Source of the DNA: Bacteriovoracaceae bacterium
GTDB taxonomy: Bacteria; Bdellovibrionota; Bacteriovoracia; Bacteriovoracales; Bacteriovoracaceae
Assembly (NCBI GenBank): GCA_023137315.1
Contig: JAGLPP010000071.1
Location: 1 to 64,000 of the forward strand
Direction: 5' to 3'
Length of the DNA stretch: 64,000 nt
Within the stretch, counting starts at the first letter, position 1. Every line of letters starts with the position of its first letter. The notes beneath the pieces were generated by a model that saw only the letters and a list, made by a program, of their open reading frames with translations, was not told the DNA's origin and ran no database searches. Positions 52,527-60,943 of this stretch are shown in pieces. The translations under genes and the position numbers were made by a program.

Positions 52527-54306
52527 TAATTATAAGAAAAAATTAATATATTTTTTTGAATTGCTGGCCGTAATGTTTGTTTTTTGGCTTGCTGTCAGGA
52601 ATAGCTATGATCAGGAAAAGATATTTCAATTTTTCGACCAGGATTTTTTCCAGATATTGTCTGATTCGTTCAGAAAATTTCAAATTGGTATTGATGGAAA
52701 CATCCAATGCATAATGGATTTTATTGATTATGGTAATAATTACCATATATCATGGGGACCGTTTCCGGCGATTATATATGCCGCATTCGACATGCTATGG
52801 TCCTTCCTTTTTAATGGTTTGTTTCCAAAGGTGTTTTTGTTTTTGTGTATGGCATGTATCCATTCGCTGCTGATTTATAAAATCTCGTATATTGAATCAG
52901 GGGATCGTCCTTCCTCGATAATCTTTTTATCAATTTATCTATTTTCATTTCCAATGTATATTTTCCTCAATTCGGATGTTCAGACGGAACATATTTCGGC
53001 ATTGTATGGGGCAACACTTTTTTTAGGTGGTATCTACTGTTATCGCTTGTTTGAAAGGAATAGCAAAAGTATGGTTTTGTTCATTGCAGGAATGCTTCTT
53101 GGGTGCGCCATCCTGACAAGAATTAGTTATTGGCTTTATTCGTTTATATTCTCCCTGTTTTTTTTGTTTTCCAATAAATTGTGTATAAAACGGAAAATTA
53201 TTGTTTTGGCCCCAATCGTGACAAGTGTGTCCGCTTTTTTTATTTATAATTTTATCAGATTTGGCGAGGTGTTGAACTTTGGCGAAAGATACATGAAATA
53301 CCACGGTTCATGGGTGGAGGTCATTAATGACATGTATATTATACCACCGTCTTTTGTGAAATATTTTTTGCAGGCACAGGAGTTATTCAACGATTTTATG
53401 GGAGGATTGTTACATGTTCATTTGATAGATCATCCGTATCTTTACAATCTATATTTCCATGAAGGATTCAATTATTTTTCGGTAACCAGACCTCATTTTT
53501 TTGGGCTTTTAATTATTCCAGGTTTGTATATCTGGTTTAAAAAAGGGGATAAGTTTAAGTTGGTTGGATTTGCGGCAATTCTATTTGTACTTAATTTTTG
53601 GTTCTATCACATTCAAACTCTGAATTTTAGATCAATTATTCATTTCTGGCCTTTTCTTTTTGTGTTGTCAATGTGGGCACTTGTCAATCTTGTGCAGATG
53701 AAGTGTTTAAAATCTTCAAAATATGTTTTGCCAGTCCTGGCCTTAATTCTTTTGGCGTGGACAAAAGTTGACATGGATGATTTGAAAAAAAAGGATGTGG
53801 CACATAATTTGTCCGGCCCGATGACTTATCCTCACGAATATACGGCAATGACGTGTCATAAAACAGGGCCATATGCGAAACTTGATTGCAGTAAAATTCA
53901 TCCAATGATTGATTTTTTATCTCTGGAGAATCATGGGATGGAGTTTGATTATAATCGTCTTGGTTTATACAGAGAGAGCGAAAAAAATTGTCGTATGCTA
54001 TTTTTCTCAGGGGCAACCATGCAATTTGTGCAAAACAGGGAATGTGAAGTCGTTCTTGAGTTTTCGCTGGAAGAGAAGGCCCCGCAATGCCAAAATATAG
54101 ATATATATCTTTCTGGAAAAAATGTTGGGGCAATGAGTGAGAAAATGCCGGCAGTTTGTTACTATAATTTTTCAAATGATTTCCACACAAGAAGACAGGT
54201 TTATTTTTACATAAGGCCGATGAAATTATTAAAAGACAGGGTTGATAATCTTCGAGTGCAGACAATGAGTTATGCTTTTAAAAGTATGGCCGTTAATTGT
54301 CATTAA
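52519..54306 (+). CDS. Polytopic membrane protein, GT-C glycosyltransferase-like
   Basis: A 595-aa protein with about ten membrane segments in the first 420 residues, then a soluble C-terminal domain with several Cys (CHKTGPYAKLDCSKIHP, CRMLFFSGA). The first loop (about residues 27-80: NSYDQEKIFQFFDQDFFQIL and GNNYHISWGPFPAIIYA) resembles the acidic loop of GT-C enzymes. The protein lies in the radical SAM operon (8-base overlap) and may flip or transfer a lipid-linked sugar. A distant architectural relative is encoded at 43315. No specific family. Confidence 0.55.
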   Translation: MNSNYKKKLIYFFELLAVMFVFWLAVRNSYDQEKIFQFFDQDFFQILSDSFRKFQIGIDGNIQCIMDFIDYGNNYHISWGPFPAIIYAAFDMLWSFLFNGLFPKVFLFLCMACIHSLLIYKISYIESGDRPSSIIFLSIYLFSFPMYIFLNSDVQTEHISALYGATLFLGGIYCYRLFERNSKSMVLFIAGMLLGCAILTRISYWLYSFIFSLFFLFSNKLCIKRKIIVLAPIVTSVSAFFIYNFIRFGEVLNFGERYMKYHGSWVEVINDMYIIPPSFVKYFLQAQELFNDFMGGLLHVHLIDHPYLYNLYFHEGFNYFSVTRPHFFGLLIIPGLYIWFKKGDKFKLVGFAAILFVLNFWFYHIQTLNFRSIIHFWPFLFVLSMWALVNLVQMKCLKSSKYVLPVLALILLAWTKVDMDDLKKKDVAHNLSGPMTYPHEYTAMTCHKTGPYAKLDCSKIHPMIDFLSLENHGMEFDYNRLGLYRESEKNCRMLFFSGATMQFVQNRECEVVLEFSLEEKAPQCQNIDIYLSGKNVGAMSEKMPAVCYYNFSNDFHTRRQVYFYIRPMKLLKDRVDNLRVQTMSYAFKSMAVNCH

Positions 54307-54754
54307 TCCATGGTGCGAACTTAGCCTTGTTTTCCGGATAAGGCCCTTCCAGTGTTTCCAAAAAAAATACATCTTCATCCATGAGTACGGGGTGATGAAA
54401 AAATTGTGGATTGAAGCTTAAAATAAAATTATCGCTGGGGGACAGTACCTCTGTCCTTGTTTCATTTCCATTTTCGTCGTAGAAAACAACCTTCATGCTG
54501 CCTTTAATTATAAGATAGGTTTTTTTGGAAACGGGTTGTCGATGAGGAGGGATAACGGAATCCTTGCACATGAAAATAAGCATTTCATGTACCTTGTCAC
54601 GATCATCTCCATGGAGACAAATTCTCGATCTTTTCATTTTGTGATTTTGTGCAAGTTCCCTGAGTACGGAAATATTCTTGTCGTTTACGACAGCAATTTT
54701 ATCCTGGAAAACTAGTGTTGGACTCAATGTGCCTTTTTTTTGCAATAAATTCAT
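54293..54754 (-). CDS. WbuC-family cupin metalloprotein
   Basis: A 153-aa protein of the WbuC cupin family, common in O-antigen clusters. It shows RSRICLHGDDRDKVHEMLIF, VIPPHRQPVSKKTYLIIKG and MKVVFYDENG, matching the WbuC pattern RiClH...d..q.M..... PHrh..k.e....i.G. The metal-binding His residues are partly changed (PPHRQ). Its role is not established, but it strengthens the glycan-cluster reading of the island. ATG 54754 is chosen by family length; the frame is open to TTG 54793. Its end overlaps the membrane-protein gene by 14 bases. Confidence 0.82.
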   Translation of the reverse strand: MNLLQKKGTLSPTLVFQDKIAVVNDKNISVLRELAQNHKMKRSRICLHGDDRDKVHEMLIFMCKDSVIPPHRQPVSKKTYLIIKGSMKVVFYDENGNETRTEVLSPSDNFILSFNPQFFHHPVLMDEDVFFLETLEGPYPENKAKFAPWINDN

Positions 54755-54811
54755 ACGGTCAACTTGGTTTTTAAGAATGATTAATATGTGCAATAGTGTA
54801 TCATCAAGGTG

Positions 54812-56272
54812 ATGAATATTTTAATTTTTACGACAATTTTTTTTATATGCATCGGTTTTATGGAAGGATGCCGTTTTGCTGAAAACCGTTACGACTTGAG
54901 AAAGGTTGGGCGATTGTCTCCGGCAAGAAAGCAGGCATGGGGAACGTGCTGGAGTCATGGTGTGATGAGTTCAATTGAAAGCAATCTTATGACGACCGGG
55001 GTATGGTTGGAAAGTGGTGAAAAGGGAGAAGCTGATTTATCAGAATACCACATGGATAAATTCAACGGTTTTAACAGACAAGGTGAGACTGGCAATCGCC
55101 AGAAAGGCTGGTATTCCGGGCAGGGCCCGGATTTTTCCGGAAGTAATACAGATGATCTTTCTTCAGGGGTTGTGGTACATCTGGGAGGGGACTATCAAAT
55201 GGCTGCAGCCTGGCTTTCCAATTCTCTCGGAGCTGTTCAAGAACGTCTTACGCCAACAATTCTTTCGGATAACAACGGCCATGATCTTTTTGGTGATAAC
55301 GATCAGGAGGGAGTGCTTAAGAAGAATGGTTATACATATTTTTTTCCAAAGCATATTGAATGGCTGACTCGTAAAGGATCAGTTGTGGAGAAGCGAAATA
55401 AAATCAAAGAGGCAATAAAAAAGTTTGGAGCAGTTGCCTCAGGACAAAAAATGATCAACACACCAGTAGGATACACTTCTGATGGTGCGGAAATTCACGT
55501 CAATCTGAAGGAATCAAAATTGGATCACTCTATATCGTTGGTGGGGTGGGATGATAAATTCATCTTTAAAGGAATGACCGGAGCCTGGATTGTGAAGGAT
55601 AGTGATCACAAAAAAGAGTCAAGTCCGAAGAGGGAACATATCGGCCATTTTTATCTTATGTATGATGATATACATGCCGGAAAAGAACCAATGATGGGAG
55701 GTGTGGTTTTTCGTGATATCAGTATCCGGAAAAATATTGAAATATATTCACATTCCATGCATGGCTGGAGATATGAAACAGATGAAAATTTCTTTGAGGT
55801 GGCAAATCAATTCAAGGCTGTGGGAAATGAGAAACTAGTGGCAGTTGGCATCTATACTCTAAGGGAAAATACATCATTCAACGTGAGGATTTATAAAAAT
55901 TCAAAATTGGTATGGCAGCAAAACGGGAACGAAAAATTTCCAGGCTTCCATTATGTTCCGATCATGCAACCAATGAATCTTTCAAGAAATGATCAATTCA
56001 AGGTTGCCTTGAGCTATGACAATTCCGGTTATGCCTATGACGCATCATTTGAGATGGAGCTTCTTCTTGGTAAACTTCCACCATGGGGATCGCCTGTAAT
56101 AGTTCATTCCAAGGCGCAAAAAGGTCAAAGCTTTTACAGAAAAAATTCTAAAGCACAGTGGGATGATTTTCACGGATATCTTTCACGGAAAAACAAACAG
56201 ACCGGTGTGCCACATGCCAGAAACAATAAAACTGCCAACTTTGCAATTAACGCCTATACCAGAGTGTTTTAA
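54812..56272 (+). CDS. Secreted papain-like cysteine protease (C1A type) with C-terminal beta domain
   Basis: A 486-aa protein with an N-terminal signal or membrane anchor (residues 1-18). The catalytic Cys is C46 in RKQAWGTCWSHGVMSSIESNL (papain QG.CGSCWAF...a.iE), then DLSEYHMDK, His239 in LDHSISLVGWD, and AWIVKDSDH where papain has WxxKNSWG: D263 replaces the catalytic Asn. The C-terminal 190 residues are beta-rich, similar to the lectin-like domain of bacterial C1A proteases. It is probably exported and acts on cell-surface or prey proteins. ATG 54812 or GTG 54809 are the only start options. Confidence 0.8.
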   Translation: MNILIFTTIFFICIGFMEGCRFAENRYDLRKVGRLSPARKQAWGTCWSHGVMSSIESNLMTTGVWLESGEKGEADLSEYHMDKFNGFNRQGETGNRQKGWYSGQGPDFSGSNTDDLSSGVVVHLGGDYQMAAAWLSNSLGAVQERLTPTILSDNNGHDLFGDNDQEGVLKKNGYTYFFPKHIEWLTRKGSVVEKRNKIKEAIKKFGAVASGQKMINTPVGYTSDGAEIHVNLKESKLDHSISLVGWDDKFIFKGMTGAWIVKDSDHKKESSPKREHIGHFYLMYDDIHAGKEPMMGGVVFRDISIRKNIEIYSHSMHGWRYETDENFFEVANQFKAVGNEKLVAVGIYTLRENTSFNVRIYKNSKLVWQQNGNEKFPGFHYVPIMQPMNLSRNDQFKVALSYDNSGYAYDASFEMELLLGKLPPWGSPVIVHSKAQKGQSFYRKNSKAQWDDFHGYLSRKNKQTGVPHARNNKTANFAINAYTRVF

Positions 56273-56304
56273 TTGTAAGCGGTAAGGCCATATCTTAATT
56301 AATA

Positions 56305-57396
56305 TCAAGACAGTTTATAAAATTTTGATTCATGAGGCTCAAGCGCAATCTTTATTTTTTTATTATCAATAGTCGTATCATTTTCCGCCCATAAATCCTT
56401 CATTTTAACTGTTGTATTTATACCCAATTCATCCAAGGTTATTTCCAGGTTTTGAGCATCATTTCTGGAATTAATAAATGCCATTGCCAAAGAGTTATTT
56501 CCAAGAGATCGGGTAAGAATATCAATTTCATTTTTTTGCATGATTTTTCTGCATGGGGAACATTTACAATCTTGATTTATCCTTATGACCTCCCTGTTTG
56601 TTAACAAGGTATAAGTTAATTCATCCAGTTTGGTTAAGTCGCAACCCAGGATTAATGGGGCACCTAAAATACTCCACAATGTTATATGAGTTCGTTGTTC
56701 GGTAGGCGTTAACTGCGTTGGTCTGATTTCCCCTCCCCAACCCAATTTGCCTATTACAAGCATATCTGGATCACACCAATGACCCGGCGATTTGAAATTT
56801 TGCCATTCCAATTGATAGAGACCTATGCCGTATACGCTTTCCCATGTATCAACAATATCGCCAGTTGTTCGCCACATATTGGCATTTTGGGCCCATACAG
56901 AAGCTTTTTCCATGGGGGCGGAATTTGAAAGGGAAAGGATCATATCATGTCCCGATTTGTCGATGGCCTTTCGAATGGTGGTCAAGTATATTTCATGTGG
57001 AGTGGATGGATCGGACATGTCCCAATCATATTTAAGAAAATCAAATCCCCATTTACAAAATTGCTCAACATCATTGGTTTCGTATCCCTTGCTTCCAGGA
57101 TAACCACCATAGGATTTTTCCCAAGGAGTGGAATAAATGCCTATTTTTAATCCAAGACTATGGATATAGGATACCAAATCATTCATATCAGGAAATTTGG
57201 AATTTCCCTGAAGCGAATTATGTTTTCCTGCTCTTTCTCCTTGCCAACCATCGTCAATATTAATGTAATTGAAACCATGATGATCAAGGCGTGATTCTTT
57301 TATGGCCCTTGCCTGTGTCCTGATAATTTCGTCAGAAATGGATGTAGCAAAACAATTCCAGCTACTCCATCCCATTGGTGGTTTTGAAAGTGTCAT
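56305..57396 (-). CDS. GH27 alpha-galactosidase without signal peptide
   Basis: A 363-aa protein beginning directly with the GH27 core: PPMGWSSWNCFATSISDE, YINIDDGWQGER, FPDMNDLVSYIHSLGLKIGIYSTP, nucleophile D124 in FLKYDWD and acid/base in SPGHWCDPDMLVIG (about residues 205-216). It should hydrolyse terminal alpha-galactosides. It lacks a signal peptide, so it is probably cytoplasmic. It sits next to a very AT-rich lipoprotein gene, with no clear link to the glycan island. GH27 is patchily distributed in bacteria, which suggests horizontal acquisition. Confidence 0.92.
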   Translation of the reverse strand: MTLSKPPMGWSSWNCFATSISDEIIRTQARAIKESRLDHHGFNYINIDDGWQGERAGKHNSLQGNSKFPDMNDLVSYIHSLGLKIGIYSTPWEKSYGGYPGSKGYETNDVEQFCKWGFDFLKYDWDMSDPSTPHEIYLTTIRKAIDKSGHDMILSLSNSAPMEKASVWAQNANMWRTTGDIVDTWESVYGIGLYQLEWQNFKSPGHWCDPDMLVIGKLGWGGEIRPTQLTPTEQRTHITLWSILGAPLILGCDLTKLDELTYTLLTNREVIRINQDCKCSPCRKIMQKNEIDILTRSLGNNSLAMAFINSRNDAQNLEITLDELGINTTVKMKDLWAENDTTIDNKKIKIALEPHESKFYKLS

Positions 57397-57553
57397 AATA
57401 ATTAACTTTTTTTATTTTTTCAATCTTTAGTTTGTAGAGATTACATGGTGTATTCAAAAATGTCACATTTTGTATTCATTTACGTTGCAGCTATTTGAGA
57501 ATCAAGGTAGGTATATAAAATGGATTATTTCTTTGTTTGAGATAAAAATTAAT

Positions 57554-58180
57554 ATGAAAATTTTTTTGATGCCTTTGATGTGGATATTTTTATTACTTTT
57601 ATTTTCATGTACTACAAAAGAAACAACTACTTCACAGACACTTTTTAAAATAATTGATTCACATATAAAAAAACACCCTAAAATGCAGGTTGAGGATGTT
57701 TATAAACTCATATATCAAGCAGCAATGGGTCCTGCACATTTCATAAAAACCAGGGAAGATAGTTATAAACGTCTTTTTAATGAAGTTAAAAATTTAAAAA
57801 AAACTTTTATTATTTCCTCGGAAGAATTATGTGAAGAAATATCTCCAATTGGAGAAGTTGTAAGAATCAATATTAGGCCTTTCATAAGGAAAGGAGGTAG
57901 TGTAACGTTACTCAATGATGAATTTTATTTATCCTCAAGAAAAATTAAAAAATCAAAAAAAAATCTAATCAAATATATCTCTCTAGTGGGGAAAATTCTG
58001 CCAAAAAAAGAATGGCCTTTTTCCAAAAAAAAATGGGAAATGCTTGTCAGTGATTTAAAGGTTCAAAATTATCCAGCGATTCATCATTCAAAGAGATACA
58101 GGAAATTATATTCCCCTTCTTACAGGGTTGTAATGGAGTGTCAAAAAATTAAAACTTCTCTTGATAAAAAACCAGATTAA
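57554..58180 (+). CDS. AT-rich lipoprotein of unknown function
   Basis: A 208-aa protein with a lipoprotein signal peptide (MKIFLMPLMWIFLLLLFSC). The mature part begins KETTTSQTLFK and has EDVYKLIYQAAMGPAHFIKTREDSYKRL, and further on RINIRPFIRKGGSVTLL. Similar 'DVYKL.YQ...GP.H' openings are familiar to me from proteins of Bacteroidetes, but I cannot name the family. The base composition is lower in GC than its neighbours. ATG 57554 is chosen because the signal peptide starts there; the frame is open from 57470. It is divergent from the GH27 gene, perhaps acquired with it. Confidence 0.65.
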   Translation: MKIFLMPLMWIFLLLLFSCTTKETTTSQTLFKIIDSHIKKHPKMQVEDVYKLIYQAAMGPAHFIKTREDSYKRLFNEVKNLKKTFIISSEELCEEISPIGEVVRINIRPFIRKGGSVTLLNDEFYLSSRKIKKSKKNLIKYISLVGKILPKKEWPFSKKKWEMLVSDLKVQNYPAIHHSKRYRKLYSPSYRVVMECQKIKTSLDKKPD

Positions 58181-58309
58181 GACAACGTATGAAAATCACA
58201 TTCAGTTAAAAAATATCTTTTCTCGGTGGATAGCGTTATTAAAAAGCACCTGGAACCCAAAATAGAAAGCTGGTAAAAATGCTGTTTAGATCGTAAAATC
58301 GATACGGCA

Positions 58310-60289
58310 ATGAAAATAATTATATTCCTTATATTCTTCCTCTCGGGCATGGTCTGTGCTGAAAGTTTTATAGTAGAGCAGGTGCGAGGTTCGGCGATCT
58401 TTAAAACACAGCAGAAAAAATCGATTTCATTAAAAAAGGGACTGGAAGTTGAAGGTGAGGGTGTCATCCAGACAGAAAAAAAGAGTTTTGTAAGGATAAA
58501 ACTACCACAAGGTCTAATAACTGTCGGGCCATCTAGCAAGGTTAAGGTAGGGGCGTCCCCAAATATTAAAGAGCCTTCGGTGCTGGAGCTTATGAGTGGA
58601 AAATTGCGTGGGCAAATTGAAAAATATGATATTAAGAAGCATAAGCTGTTTATTAAAACCCGTTCAGCATCTTCAGGTGTTCGAGGCACTGACTTTCTTT
58701 TAATTTATAATCCTGAAAATCACATTACCTCTAATCTTACATTTAAAGGGGAAGTGGATTTTTACAAAAAAAAGGATGAGAGAATTCTGGAATCGTTAAA
58801 GGAAGATTTGGATCAAAAAAATGGATATCGGGTTGATCGAAAGCAAACACTTGATATGGAGGATCAGCTTTATTCTGATAATGTTGTTCGAATTAAAGGA
58901 GGAAATTTCTCAGGTGCCTATCCAACATATGATTCACCTTTGCCTCCAACACGTATTTCACTAAATCAATTTAATGCATTAAAACGAAATGTGGCTATTG
59001 GAAAAAAGGGGAAAACAGGTAATATCCGATATGGCGTACGTGGTAAGAAAAAAAAGTATCAGCTAACCAACAAAAATTTAATTCCTGAACCAAAAGGAAA
59101 GGTCGATAAAAGTCTTTTAGCGCAGGTACCAAAAGTAAAATCGAGAGACCAGATAGTGCGACATGGAGGAATCCTGGACACTGAAACAGGCATGTATGTG
59201 ATGCCACCAAAGGGTTCAAAGTATAATGAGAAAACCGGATTATATGAAGTTCCCTCTGAGTACGGTGGAATTGATATGGGCAGTGGAACTTATGTTCCTC
59301 CTGAAAATGTGGAACTTGATCCAATCCTTGGATTTGTACGATTGAAAAATGGCAAAAGAAAGCAGGTGGATTCTTTTGGAAAATCAGTAACGAAACTTTT
59401 TAACAAGTACAAAGAGAAGTCACGAGTTGATCTTTATGCGGATGCTCGTTATTACTACTCCACTAAATCTTATGAAAATTATTATGGAGAACCTCGTTTT
59501 AACAGCGAAGCAGAAACAATGATTTTTGATTTTGCTGGAAGTATTGGCAGGCACCTTTATCATAATAAACGATACTTGCACTATTTAAAGGGTGAGATCA
59601 ATATGATTTGGCATAACCGCCAGGATGAATCGCGGGTACAGCGCAATGATCGTCTGGTGTTCCTTTTTGGTTATGAGTTTCACCGCAAACATCGAGTTTT
59701 TGGGAGAGAGGCGCGACTTATTTTTGATCTGGAATTTGAAACAGTTTATCAGGATTATCGAAATAGAAGTCAATGGGACTTTTATACGGAAAGTACTAAT
59801 TTCAACGTTTTTGAGAGATTTAAAACTTCAAGATATCATCAGGTTGAAGTTGGCTATGGCATTAGTGCCTTTCAAGGTTTTGAGGATCAAAACCACGGCA
59901 ATATTCACAAAATTCTATTTAATAATTTGGTGAAGACAAGCAAGTCCTGGTCATTTGGTCTGAATTATTTTTTCAGTCAGAGAGTGGAAAAGATGAATGA
60001 TAACGATCTTTATATTCATAATTTAGATTTCGTTATCAAACGCCACAATCTTTTTCGCAAAGCTGATATTGAACTTAAAACAGGCCATAACTTCTATGAT
60101 TCTAAAAGGAATTTTTTAATTGATAAAGGGGATACCCAGAAGTATATGCTTTCCTTGTTTCGCAGAAAGGGAGAGTACTTAAAGTTCCATATTTACTATC
60201 AATATCTCATAAACAAATCCAATGGCGGAACTGAGAATCGTGATTTTATCTCACATTTAGCCGGTGCCGGAATACGGTTTATTTTTTAG
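58310..60289 (+). CDS. FecR-domain protein with C-terminal outer-membrane barrel
   Basis: A 659-aa exported protein: signal peptide (about residues 1-18, cleavage after VCA), then a FecR-like domain (about 19-150: VRGSAIFKT, KKGLEVEGEGVIQTEKKSFVRI and SGVRGTDFLLIYN). A basic linker with GLYEVPSEYGG and GTYVPPENVELDP follows, then a beta-rich C-terminus from about residue 365 ending in AGAGIRFIF, typical of an outer-membrane barrel. FecR domains usually sense or bind polymeric ligands; here the domain may be a periplasmic part of the barrel. ATG 58310 has no good ribosome site. It is not linked to a sigma factor. Confidence 0.7.
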   Translation: MKIIIFLIFFLSGMVCAESFIVEQVRGSAIFKTQQKKSISLKKGLEVEGEGVIQTEKKSFVRIKLPQGLITVGPSSKVKVGASPNIKEPSVLELMSGKLRGQIEKYDIKKHKLFIKTRSASSGVRGTDFLLIYNPENHITSNLTFKGEVDFYKKKDERILESLKEDLDQKNGYRVDRKQTLDMEDQLYSDNVVRIKGGNFSGAYPTYDSPLPPTRISLNQFNALKRNVAIGKKGKTGNIRYGVRGKKKKYQLTNKNLIPEPKGKVDKSLLAQVPKVKSRDQIVRHGGILDTETGMYVMPPKGSKYNEKTGLYEVPSEYGGIDMGSGTYVPPENVELDPILGFVRLKNGKRKQVDSFGKSVTKLFNKYKEKSRVDLYADARYYYSTKSYENYYGEPRFNSEAETMIFDFAGSIGRHLYHNKRYLHYLKGEINMIWHNRQDESRVQRNDRLVFLFGYEFHRKHRVFGREARLIFDLEFETVYQDYRNRSQWDFYTESTNFNVFERFKTSRYHQVEVGYGISAFQGFEDQNHGNIHKILFNNLVKTSKSWSFGLNYFFSQRVEKMNDNDLYIHNLDFVIKRHNLFRKADIELKTGHNFYDSKRNFLIDKGDTQKYMLSLFRRKGEYLKFHIYYQYLINKSNGGTENRDFISHLAGAGIRFIF

Positions 60290-60396
60290 GGTGTAAAACT
60301 TACAGCATTTGTTTCTTTTTTTGTAATTGGTTCGTCAGATTATATCAAATAAATTATAGTTCCCCATTAATAAGATCAATAATCAGGAGGTTTAGT

Positions 60397-60768
60397 TTGA
60401 TAAGATTATCAATGAAGTTTGTATTTATTTTTATAATTTCACTTTCTGCTTTTGCCGGAGATATGTCTATTTTTTGTTTTGATGAGAATGAAGAAATATT
60501 CGAGGGAGGTTCTTATCAATGGACTGCTTTGGAGGATGGAAAATTTTTGGGTAAGGCCGCGGTCAGCTTAAAAGTTCCCAATGTAACCAATCCTGCATAT
60601 ACGGATACAATTACTGCGACAGTAATTAATGATGAAAATGGATACCATTACGAAATTATTATCTTCAACAATATGGAAGGTGGATTTCAAAAAATTATTC
60701 AGGATACAAAGCATTACTATGATCCAGTTAAAGTAAATAGCTTGATTTCATGTAATAGCTGGGATTAG
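60397..60768 (+). CDS. Small secreted protein of unknown function
   Basis: A 123-aa protein with a signal peptide (MIRLSMKFVFIFIISLSAFA, cleavage before GDMS) and one domain of about 100 residues with two Cys (in MSIFCFDENEE and LISCNSWD) that may form a disulfide linking the ends. The start is TTG 60397, with a perfect AGGAGG 6 bases upstream; this beats the in-frame ATG further on. No family recognised. It lies 107 bases after the FecR-domain gene. Confidence 0.6.
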   Translation: MIRLSMKFVFIFIISLSAFAGDMSIFCFDENEEIFEGGSYQWTALEDGKFLGKAAVSLKVPNVTNPAYTDTITATVINDENGYHYEIIIFNNMEGGFQKIIQDTKHYYDPVKVNSLISCNSWD

Positions 60769-60813
60769 TGTGGTGCTGATAAATTCAAAAAGAAAGGTCG
60801 CTCTTACTTAGGG

Positions 60814-60832
60814 GACCTTCTGCATGGCAAGC
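60814..60832 (+). repeat. 19-bp direct repeat, left copy
   Basis: GACCTTCTGCATGGCAAGC, repeated at 62195-62213 with a single C/T change at the third base. The two copies flank the ATPase gene at 60944-62185 at short distances (about 110 and 10 bases), like the edges of an inserted cassette. An inverted repeat (AAGGTC at 60794-60799 with GACCTT at 60814-60819) touches this copy. Confidence 0.85.
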
Positions 60833-60943
60833 AGCTAGCACGATTTTCGCAAGCTGTTGTAATCTAAGTGTTTTCTTAATGATTTCAATTTATTATATGA
60901 CATAGAACTTTACACCATCCCATTCTGCGCGTAACATGCAGAT

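Noticed and set aside
53684-54265. Minus-strand frame of 193 codons inside the GT-C-like gene
   Set aside because: Shadow of the soluble C-terminal domain; the plus-strand frame is continuous and operon-linked.
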